Position numbers and translations under genes: made by a program
Shown here: positions 7,457-15,234 of the stretch, in pieces
How the letters are laid out: every line of letters begins with the position of its first letter
How positions within the stretch are numbered: the first letter of the stretch is position 1
NCBI RefSeq assembly: GCF_900109365.1
Contig: NZ_FNZR01000003.1
Location: 186,001 to 250,000 of the forward strand
Reading direction: 5' to 3'
Origin: Parapedobacter koreensis
GTDB taxonomy: Bacteria; Bacteroidota; Bacteroidia; Sphingobacteriales; Sphingobacteriaceae
DNA length: 64,000 bases
The notes under the pieces: model-generated
Seen by the model: the letters and a program-made list of their open reading frames with translations, nothing else
Database searches by the model: none
Told to the model about the DNA's origin: nothing

Positions 7457-9702
7457 GAACCGAACTTGCTCTTCAACGCTGCTAATTTGGATGCCATATC
7501 GCCCTCTCCTTTATTCGACCGTTCTGTTTTGCGTGCCTTGTGGTGTCCATGCTGTTTTTTCGTGGTTGCAGCGGGCTCTTCCGCTGTCTTCATCGATAGG
7601 CTGATCCGGTTGCGTTTCTCATCGACCTCCGTTACGGTCACCATCACTTTCTGCTGTACCTTCACCACTTCATTAGGGTCTTTCACATAGCGGTTGGCCA
7701 ATTGGCTTAAGTGTACAAGACCATCCTGGTGTACACCGATATCTACAAAAGCACCGAAATTCGTGATGTTGGTGACGATACCGGGTAGTCGCATGCCCGT
7801 GCGTAGATCCGCAACGCTATTAACACCTTCGGTAAAAGAAAACTGTTCAAATTGCTCGCGGGGGTCACGGCCCGGCTTGGCCAACTCGGCCAAAATATCT
7901 TGAAGGGTGGGCATGCCCACACTATCGCTCAGGTATCGTTTTAAATCGATTTGCTTGCGCAGTTTTTCGTCGCGGAGTAAATCGGCTACATGGCAACCCA
8001 GGTCGGCTGCCATCTGCTGCACCAAACTATACCGTTCGGGGTGCACCGCGCTGGCGTCAAGCGGATTTCCAGCATTCCGTATCCGGAGGAAGCCAGCAGC
8101 TTGCTCGTACGCTTTTTCGCCTAAACGGGGTACGGCTTTCAGCGATTCCCTGTTTTTGAAAGCACCGTGTGTATTGCGGTAGTTGACGATTTGCTGGGCA
8201 AGTGAGGGACCTAAACCGGAGATATATGCCAATATTTGTTTGGATGCCGTATTGAGTTCTACACCTACCGCATTGACACAACTGATTACTGTGTCATCCA
8301 GTGCAGACTGGAGCTTCGTTTGATCCACATCATGCTGGTATTGCCCCACGCCGATGGATTTTGGGTCGATTTTGACAAGTTCCGCCAAGGGATCCATCAA
8401 CCTGCGCCCGATGGATACGGCACCACGAACCGTGATGTCATAATCCGAAAACTCCTCGCGAGCCACCTCGGATGCCGAATAAATCGAAGCACCGCTTTCG
8501 TTGACCATCACAATGATTACTTCAGGGAATGACAGCTTGCGTACAAAATCCTCTGTTTCGCGTCCGGCAGTACCATTGCCGATGGCTATGGCGTGTATTT
8601 GGTGTTTTTCAATCAGGTAACGAAGGGTTTTTGCCGCTTCTTCGGTTTTTGCCGCACCGTTATGGGGAAATATGGCCGTATTCTCAAGTAATGCACCTTG
8701 CTCGTCGAGGCATACTGTTTTACACCCGGTACGAAACCCGGGGTCAATAGCCATCACTCGTTTTTGGCCCAATGGTGCGGCGAGCAACAGTTGCCGCGCA
8801 TTTTCCGCAAACACGCGTATCGCTTCCTCATCAGCCCGTTGGCGGGTAAGCATGCGTACTTCCGTTTCCATGGATGGTTTAAGTAATCGCTTGTATCCAT
8901 CAAGCATGGCGATACGCACCTGCGCACTGGCCGCTCCCGCACCTGTTATGTAAGCATTATCCAAAAGCGGCAACACTTCACTTTCAGGTATTTCGATGTC
9001 AAGGTAAAGCATTTCTTCTTTTTCCCCGCGGCGCATCGCGAGGATGCGATGGGATGGTGCCGTTTTCAACGGTTCGGACCATTCGTAATAATCCTTGTAT
9101 TTAAGTGCCGCTTCCTCTTTGCCAGGCACGACCCGGGAGACAAATTGCCCCTTTTCAAGGAAAACCTTCCGGGTTTGCGCCCTAATGGATGCATCCTCGG
9201 CAATGATTTCGGCAATAATGTCGCGGGCACCAGCGAGTGCTTCTTCCGCATCGTTTATTCCCTTATCGGTAGCGATGAAAGTTTCCGCCGCTAGGCGGAT
9301 ATCCATTTCCCTTTGCTCAAGGATGAGCAGCGCAAGCGGTTCAAGTCCTTTTTCTCGCGCTATGCTTGCCCGTGTTCTCCGTTTCGGCTTGTAGGGAAGG
9401 TAGATGTCTTCCAGGTTGGCCATGGTTTCGGCCCCATTCACTAGTTTTTCCAGATCTGGCGTCAATTTACCCTGGTCTGCCAACGACTTGAGGATGACCT
9501 CCCTGCGTTTATCCAATTCACGCAATTGCTGAAGTCTGTCGCGGATGTTGGTGATCTGTACCTCATCTAAGCTACCCGTCAATTCTTTGCGGTAACGGGA
9601 AATAAAGGGGACGGTTGCTCCTTCATCAAGTAGGGCTATGGTGGTACTTACCTGCCGTTCAGACAAAGCAAGTTCCTTTGAAATGCGTATTTCGTGGGTC
9701 AT
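7453..9702 (-). CDS. tex: Tex family RNA-binding transcription accessory protein
   Basis: A 749-residue cytoplasmic protein of full Tex length. Domains in order: helical Tex N-terminal region (1-190), central region with a YqgF/RNase H-like fold beginning at MAIDPGFRTGCKTV (about 318), helix-hairpin-helix repeats (about 485-560, with ISGLGPSLAQQIV and VPRLGEKAYEQ), and a C-terminal S1 RNA-binding domain (about 643-712, GIVTNITNFGAFVDIGV). The tail is basic and polar (KKQHGHHKARK). Tex affects transcription and toxin expression in other bacteria. It is encoded alone; its stop overlaps that of cysM tail-to-tail. Confidence 0.96.
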   Translation of the reverse strand: MTHEIRISKELALSERQVSTTIALLDEGATVPFISRYRKELTGSLDEVQITNIRDRLQQLRELDKRREVILKSLADQGKLTPDLEKLVNGAETMANLEDIYLPYKPKRRTRASIAREKGLEPLALLILEQREMDIRLAAETFIATDKGINDAEEALAGARDIIAEIIAEDASIRAQTRKVFLEKGQFVSRVVPGKEEAALKYKDYYEWSEPLKTAPSHRILAMRRGEKEEMLYLDIEIPESEVLPLLDNAYITGAGAASAQVRIAMLDGYKRLLKPSMETEVRMLTRQRADEEAIRVFAENARQLLLAAPLGQKRVMAIDPGFRTGCKTVCLDEQGALLENTAIFPHNGAAKTEEAAKTLRYLIEKHQIHAIAIGNGTAGRETEDFVRKLSFPEVIIVMVNESGASIYSASEVAREEFSDYDITVRGAVSIGRRLMDPLAELVKIDPKSIGVGQYQHDVDQTKLQSALDDTVISCVNAVGVELNTASKQILAYISGLGPSLAQQIVNYRNTHGAFKNRESLKAVPRLGEKAYEQAAGFLRIRNAGNPLDASAVHPERYSLVQQMAADLGCHVADLLRDEKLRKQIDLKRYLSDSVGMPTLQDILAELAKPGRDPREQFEQFSFTEGVNSVADLRTGMRLPGIVTNITNFGAFVDIGVHQDGLVHLSQLANRYVKDPNEVVKVQQKVMVTVTEVDEKRNRISLSMKTAEEPAATTKKQHGHHKARKTERSNKGEGDMASKLAALKSKFGS

Positions 9703-9759
9703 TTATACGTAATGATCGGGAAGACTAGCGGCTTTATTGGTAGGTCAATAGCACTACAT

Positions 9760-10212
9760 TCATGTGTTTTTCTCGTCGCTTATTGTAGTGGTTGTTGTAG
9801 ATGAATTACCTTCTTCCAAGTTCCCGTTTTCCGGATTGGGAGAATCCTTGTCTACCGCTTGGTAGTCGCTATCGTTGTAGTAAGGGCCTTGGCTGCCGTA
9901 ATAGTCGGGCTCTCGGCCGGGATTGTGCTGGTAGGTGCCCGCTGGGGCAGACGGGTTACTTTCATTTAGTTTTTTCGGCTCATCTTCCACGATCACATCC
10001 TTTACTTCAATATCTTTCTCAAAATTATTGATTTGATCGCTGATATCGCGCTTGATGCTTTCTGACGCATCTTTAAACTCACGGATACCCCTGCCCAATC
10101 CCCTTGCCAACTCCGGTAATTTCTTGCCACCGAACAACAACAACGCTGCAAACACGATAAGCATCATCTCACTTGTTCCGATGTTCAGGAAGGCGAATAT
10201 TATACTCAACAT
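9760..10212 (-). CDS. tatA: Sec-independent translocase TatA/TatB family protein
   Basis: A 150-residue protein with a single N-terminal membrane helix (about 8-27), the hinge and amphipathic helix FGGKKLPELARGLGRGIREFKDA typical of TatA, then an acidic, low-complexity tail rich in Asn, Pro, Tyr and Thr that ends in a run of Thr. TatA forms the pore of the twin-arginine pathway. tatC is not in the window. A possible Tat substrate is encoded at 50907-52046. The tail is longer than in E. coli TatA, which is common in this phylum. Confidence 0.88.
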   Translation of the reverse strand: MLSIIFAFLNIGTSEMMLIVFAALLLFGGKKLPELARGLGRGIREFKDASESIKRDISDQINNFEKDIEVKDVIVEDEPKKLNESNPSAPAGTYQHNPGREPDYYGSQGPYYNDSDYQAVDKDSPNPENGNLEEGNSSTTTTTISDEKNT

Positions 10213-10335
10213 AACAATACCTCTATTTTGTAACCGCTAAGGTAGGGCTAAATTTTGTGATATCCATGAATTATGGAAAAATTGATTGCCACAACGGGCT
10301 TTAAGTAGTCGATTTGGGTCGATGCCGACCTTTGT

Positions 10336-10884
10336 TCATTGGGACGTGAATCGTTTTATCCGCTTCCGGATGCACTTCAGCGCCTTAATCATGTGTTTTT
10401 CAACGGTACTTATAGATATTTGTAAAGAATTTGCGATTTCCAAATAGCTCATGTCGTGGTAGTATTTTAATTCGAAAACCCGGCGCGGTTGCAACGGCAA
10501 GGAAGCAAGGGCATTTTCGAAGGCTTGGTTTAGCTCATGATACTCCAGCGTGTCGCCCGTAGCGTTGGTTGAATCGGGATGAGGGTATTTGTCCGCGTAT
10601 TTCTCCCGGGCAATTTTCGACTTGGTATACTTAAATAATTTGTAACGAATGGCGGTATGCAAATAGGCGCTTAATGACGTATGAATAGCTAATGTATGTC
10701 GTTTTTGCCACAATTCCGCAAATAAATCCTGGATTAATTCTTTGACTTCATCTTCGTCCTTAATCCGTTGGTAGGTGTGGTTGAATAAAGACTCCCAAAA
10801 ATGTAAATAAATTTTTTCGAAAGCCGCTTCGCTTCCCGCTTTTAGCTCATTCAATACAGCCCTTTCATCAAAATGAACATTCAT
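10336..10884 (-). CDS. ECF sigma factor, FecI-like (Bacteroidetes type)
   Basis: A sigma-70 family protein of 182 residues from the chosen ATG at 10884 (an in-frame ATG at 10932 would add 16 atypical residues). Region 2 includes AFEKIYLHFWESLFNHTYQRI and the DEVKELIQDLFAELWQKR core; region 4 includes LPLQPRRVFELKYYHDMSYLEIANSL and the ISTVEKHMIKALKCIRKRI recognition helix. These are the features of the FecI-like sigma factors that pair with FecR anti-sigma proteins. No FecR is adjacent; the nearest is at 24051-25022, at the other end of the SusC/peptidase cluster on the same strand. The gene may be the displaced partner of that FecR (inference). Confidence 0.9.
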   Translation of the reverse strand: MNVHFDERAVLNELKAGSEAAFEKIYLHFWESLFNHTYQRIKDEDEVKELIQDLFAELWQKRHTLAIHTSLSAYLHTAIRYKLFKYTKSKIAREKYADKYPHPDSTNATGDTLEYHELNQAFENALASLPLQPRRVFELKYYHDMSYLEIANSLQISISTVEKHMIKALKCIRKRIKRFTSQ

Positions 10885-11111
10885 TTTTTTGCAACCAATT
10901 AATTTGCCATCTACATTTATAAAAAATAGCAATTTAATATGAGGTGTATTGTCGGTTAGCGATTCACAAATATAATAATGTCAATTTGATTACACAAAAT
11001 TTGTACTAAATTAATATCGGGTGGATGGTAGGGGAGTAAAAGAGGTAAGTTCCCCTGCCAGCACTGCTGCTTGCTAGCAGGGGAACAAGTTACCTCAAAA
11101 TCGTCAATATG

Positions 11112-13862
11112 TTACTGATATAACGTATTGAATAAGAATTTAAATGTACCATGCGGTTGTGCCCGGTAGGTAATTTGGGGACCGTAAGCATAAAAGTTGC
11201 CTTTGCCGACTGGTGCTTTAAACGCCGCAACACCGTCTTCCAGGTAATTTTGCCCCCAAGCCCATCCGCTCCGCAAGGGTTTGTCAGTGGCAAACCAAGC
11301 CAGTGCTTCAATGCCTTGCAGGCTGGCTTCAGGCTTCAAATCGAAGACAGGGCTGCTGTTGAAAATTACGTCGGCATCTTCTGACATTCCCCAAGCGGCG
11401 TCAATCGCCGGGTTGACTTTTACGCGCATGACGCTGCCCGGTATATAGAACCGTTCACCGGGGATAGGCTGTTCAACGCCATCGATGGTTTCGACCAACG
11501 CGTTTTTAACCGGAAGGCCAAGGTGGTAAGCAAGGGCTGTGCTGCTGCCGGTAGTCAGGATATCGCCACCCGCGTCCAGGAATGCTTTCAATTGGGGAAT
11601 AGACTTTTCTGCCGTCAAGCTGCCCACCATATGCCTGTATTCCTCAGGCAGATCAGCCGGATCCGGGCCCCGTCCGCCGAAGCCGCCACGACCTGCCATG
11701 CCGCCCCGGCCAAAAGGAGGGATGCCACTTTCAATAAACAGGATGATATCGTATTTCTCCTTTAAGTTGCCACCATCAATTTCCTGCGGGAAAATAAGGT
11801 TAAATCCAAAATGGTATTGTTCCAGCATCCACCGAACCCAGCCGGAGGGCATGGAACCACCGTAATTGTCAAAAAGGGCGATACGGGCAGGCGCGATTTT
11901 GACCATGTTGGCCGGTACACGGGATGCCAGAATCGCTTGTACCCCTAATTCGGCAGCTGCTTGCTTGAGCAGATCCAAACCTTTGGCCGGCACATAGAAC
12001 GAGCCTGCGGGCAAACCATCGGTAGCTTGCTGAACACGGTGCACTTCGACATTTGCTTTCAACAAGTCATTCACCACGATGAACGCATTATTTACGTTGG
12101 AGCTGATGAGGAATCCTTTGCTGGAAGTAGATACGGATTGAGCCGGGGGGACTTCCAATACGCCGTGGGGAAGCCGTTCAAACGGGCCGTCTATCCCGTC
12201 GAGAATCCGGTCGAAATCGATGCCCATCTGATAAGCTAACGTCCAGCCAGCAACGTCATATGGCCGCGTTGGAGGGCCTCCAGGATAGGCAAAATCATTG
12301 GGGTAATCCTGGGGTTCGAACATATCGATGATATGCGGGCGGAAGGCCTGATCCGTTTTGACGATGTAGGATCCCTTGGGATATTGTTTGCCGTTTACCG
12401 TGAAATCAGCGGTTGCCTTATCGATGAAGATCCCGTTTTTAACTAAGGTGTTGATGAATTTCACCGCAGTAGGGAAATCTGCTTGATCCGCAGACAGGAT
12501 ATAAGCGCGGGCATCCCTTTTTTCCGGATTGGCAAAAACGCTTTCATAATACGAGTCGGGCAGCCGGCTACTTGGCATCCGTCCGCCAAGGGATTCGGCG
12601 GATTCAGCGGCCTTTCCACTGGCCATGTCGGCCTCGTAGTTGGCTTGGATTTGATCGATGTTCCTGGGTGTAAGCTGCCAGTAATCTTTACTTCCCTTTG
12701 CAATGGAGTTTTTGCCCATTTTGTAGATGTTATACAGCACCTGCTCACGGTGGCGGGCAGCATAATCCAGGATCGCATAGTTCAACGAAATGGAATAATC
12801 GATGGATTGCTTAAAATGCCATTTTTGTGGGGTAACGGGATTGGGCGTATTGTTATTCGGTACGAGCCGTTCGGGTACCAAGGGCACTTCCATTGGCGTA
12901 GGGTTTCCAATGATCTCGGTCAGGAGGCCGATGACGTTGTGGAAATACGTAGTGGTACGTAGCCCGCCATTATACCAGGTGCTGAACGGAGAACCCTTCA
13001 TACGGGTGAAGCCAGGTTTGTCTTCCACATTGAGGCGGTTGATCATACTGGCACCGACGGCGTCGATACCGGTCATCAGCAAGGGATCAATGTTATAGTT
13101 GAATGGATCCGTATACGGAGGGCCGGCAACCACGGCGCCGGCAGGGGCGGACTGGTGATGGTTGTACATCACCTGTGGCATCCACTCCAGGAATAACTGC
13201 CTGTTCATATTTTCTGACTCCTTCATGTTGACCATGTAGAAATCCCGGTTGTTGTCGTGGCCAATGTATTTGTGGTACAGCACAGGTGTATTCATGGCCC
13301 GTTTGGTCTCGTCGCTATTTCGCATATACCAGTTGGATACCAACTCCTGCCCATCCGGGTTGGCATGTGTCAGCAGCACAATGACGTCATCCAGTATGCG
13401 TAGCGTTTCTTCATCGGTCTTGCTGGTAAGCTGGTAAGCCATTTCGATCAATTGGTGCGTGCCGACCATTTCGGTGGAGTGCAGGCCACCATCAATCCAG
13501 ACGACAGCTTTCCCTGTAGAAGCCAATCTTTTGGCGTCCTCGTCGGTCAATCCTTCGGCATACGCCAATTTTGTGGAGATAGACTTATATTCATCCAACT
13601 TTTTTATATTCTCTGGAGAAGTAATGATCAGCATATACTGCGTACGGCCTTCTTCGGTTTTGCCAATGTCAACCAATTTCACGCGATCGGATTCCGCTAA
13701 TTTTTTGAAATACGCCTCTGTCTGGGAATAGTTTGCCAGGCGATAGTCATCCCCGATGGAGAAGCCAAAATGCGATTGCGGTGTCGGTACGGACTGGGCG
13801 AATGTAACAGCCTGCCATAGGCACAGCAACCAAAGGAATGTGTAGTTTTTGATTCTTTTCAT
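11112..13862 (-). CDS. M14 family zinc metallopeptidase (copy 1), secreted
   Basis: A 916-residue secreted peptidase with a signal peptide ending near FAQ (residue 23). The M14 carboxypeptidase domain has zinc ligands H128 and E131 (GGLHSTE) and H235/H236 (YNHHQS), the NPDG motif at 168-171, and a likely catalytic Glu in LLTEIIGNP near 316. A long C-terminal region contains a glycine-rich FGRGGMAGRGGFGGRG loop near 705 and ends with a beta-rich part. It is a paralog of the protein encoded at 15235-17991, with very similar sequence throughout. The three peptidase genes follow the SusC/SusD genes on the same strand and probably digest the imported or bound peptide. Confidence 0.9.
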   Translation of the reverse strand: MKRIKNYTFLWLLCLWQAVTFAQSVPTPQSHFGFSIGDDYRLANYSQTEAYFKKLAESDRVKLVDIGKTEEGRTQYMLIITSPENIKKLDEYKSISTKLAYAEGLTDEDAKRLASTGKAVVWIDGGLHSTEMVGTHQLIEMAYQLTSKTDEETLRILDDVIVLLTHANPDGQELVSNWYMRNSDETKRAMNTPVLYHKYIGHDNNRDFYMVNMKESENMNRQLFLEWMPQVMYNHHQSAPAGAVVAGPPYTDPFNYNIDPLLMTGIDAVGASMINRLNVEDKPGFTRMKGSPFSTWYNGGLRTTTYFHNVIGLLTEIIGNPTPMEVPLVPERLVPNNNTPNPVTPQKWHFKQSIDYSISLNYAILDYAARHREQVLYNIYKMGKNSIAKGSKDYWQLTPRNIDQIQANYEADMASGKAAESAESLGGRMPSSRLPDSYYESVFANPEKRDARAYILSADQADFPTAVKFINTLVKNGIFIDKATADFTVNGKQYPKGSYIVKTDQAFRPHIIDMFEPQDYPNDFAYPGGPPTRPYDVAGWTLAYQMGIDFDRILDGIDGPFERLPHGVLEVPPAQSVSTSSKGFLISSNVNNAFIVVNDLLKANVEVHRVQQATDGLPAGSFYVPAKGLDLLKQAAAELGVQAILASRVPANMVKIAPARIALFDNYGGSMPSGWVRWMLEQYHFGFNLIFPQEIDGGNLKEKYDIILFIESGIPPFGRGGMAGRGGFGGRGPDPADLPEEYRHMVGSLTAEKSIPQLKAFLDAGGDILTTGSSTALAYHLGLPVKNALVETIDGVEQPIPGERFYIPGSVMRVKVNPAIDAAWGMSEDADVIFNSSPVFDLKPEASLQGIEALAWFATDKPLRSGWAWGQNYLEDGVAAFKAPVGKGNFYAYGPQITYRAQPHGTFKFLFNTLYQ

Positions 13863-13887
13863 GTTTTGCTTAATATTAAGTTCTTCA

Positions 13888-15231
13888 TCAGTTTATACCT
13901 ACTTCCGCCAGCAAGACGAGCAAGGCATATTGGATAGCTTGGTCTCCATTGTCATCGATCCACCATTCATTCAGGGAGTGCCCCCCGCCACCTTTGCCCC
14001 CACGTCCAATGGTGACCGCGGGTACACCCAAAGCAAGCGGGGTGTTGGAATTTGTCGATGAGGCAGATAAGGAAGGCTCCTGTCCGAAATACTTGGCGGT
14101 GGCCATCGCCCGTTGTACCAACGGCGATTCGGGGGCGGCGATGCCTGATGGCCTATCGCCTATCAATTCGATGTTTACCGAGAGATCTTCCCCAGTTTTT
14201 TTGGCCTTGTTCACTTCAGCAAGGCTTTCCGCTACGGCATCCTGCAACAGTTTATCGATTTCCGTCAGCTTCTCCGGGCTTTCGGAGCGCATGTCTACCA
14301 CCACCCACGATTCATAAGGAATGCTGTTGACCGAGGTGCCGCCTCCGGTGATGCTCACACTGAAGGTGGTTTTAGCCCCGCCTTCGTCAATAAGTGCACG
14401 CGCTGTTTCATCCCATCTGGCCATTGCACGGGCCATGGCAACATGGGGATTGACAATGCCATAAGCACCATAGGAGTGCCCTCCCGGGCCTTTGAAGGTG
14501 ATGCGGTATCGATGCGATCCGATTCCTTGGTTGGTGATATCGCCGATGTCGCCGCCATCTACCGCTAAGTAGCTGTCTATCTTCGGTCCTTTTTCGAATA
14601 GGTATTTCACACCGCGCAGATCACCCTCGCCTTCTTCTCCAACCGTACCCACAAACAGGACATCACCTTGTGTGCTGATGCCCGTGCTGTTCATGCTTTT
14701 CAACAGCGTGAGCAAGATGGCCAATCCCCGGGTATCGTCCCCGATGCCGGGAGCATAGAGCGTATCGCCCTTATGTTTTACCGTCACGTCGGTACCCTCG
14801 GGGAATACGGTGTCCATATGGGCCTCGATAACGGTGGTTTTTTCGCGGACGGTACCTTTGCGAAGCGCCAAGACATTGCCAATGCTATCCGTCCATATGG
14901 AATCGGCCCCAACTGCCTTTAGCATCGCCTCAAACTGGCTCGCCCGGGCGGCTTCTTTAAAAGGAGGCGCCGGTATTTCCGTGAGGAGGATATGGTTTTT
15001 GGAGGTTTCCTCATGGAGGGCCGTAATCTTGTCAAACGTTTCCTTTACGGAGGTATTTGCTGCCAGCTTTTTTATTTCATCCACATAAGTGTCAGCCACT
15101 GGCGGCGTGGTTTCCGCCGTTGCAGCCGAACCGCTTTCCGAGGGCGATTGGCAACTCAATGCAATCAGGGCAACTAAGCATGCCCCGATTGTATGACGCT
15201 TTGACGGATAATTTTCTAACTGATCGAACAT
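13888..15231 (-). CDS. M20 family zinc peptidase, lipoprotein
   Basis: A 447-residue predicted lipoprotein: lipobox ALSC with the lipidated cysteine at C27. The M20 metal ligands are present: H138 and D140 (AHMDTVFP), D165/D166 (GIGDDTRG), catalytic E199-E200 (TVGEEGEGD), D225 (AVDGGD) and a late His in GGGGHSLNEWW. The dimerisation domain with GPGGHSYG lies in the middle. The product would be an envelope-anchored di/tripeptidase or aminoacylase. It sits between two M14 peptidase genes, 3 bases after copy 2 and 25 bases before copy 1, in one operon. The start could also be slightly downstream, since the segment before the lipobox is polar and long. Confidence 0.88.
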   Translation of the reverse strand: MFDQLENYPSKRHTIGACLVALIALSCQSPSESGSAATAETTPPVADTYVDEIKKLAANTSVKETFDKITALHEETSKNHILLTEIPAPPFKEAARASQFEAMLKAVGADSIWTDSIGNVLALRKGTVREKTTVIEAHMDTVFPEGTDVTVKHKGDTLYAPGIGDDTRGLAILLTLLKSMNSTGISTQGDVLFVGTVGEEGEGDLRGVKYLFEKGPKIDSYLAVDGGDIGDITNQGIGSHRYRITFKGPGGHSYGAYGIVNPHVAMARAMARWDETARALIDEGGAKTTFSVSITGGGTSVNSIPYESWVVVDMRSESPEKLTEIDKLLQDAVAESLAEVNKAKKTGEDLSVNIELIGDRPSGIAAPESPLVQRAMATAKYFGQEPSLSASSTNSNTPLALGVPAVTIGRGGKGGGGHSLNEWWIDDNGDQAIQYALLVLLAEVGIN

Positions 15232-15234
15232 GGC

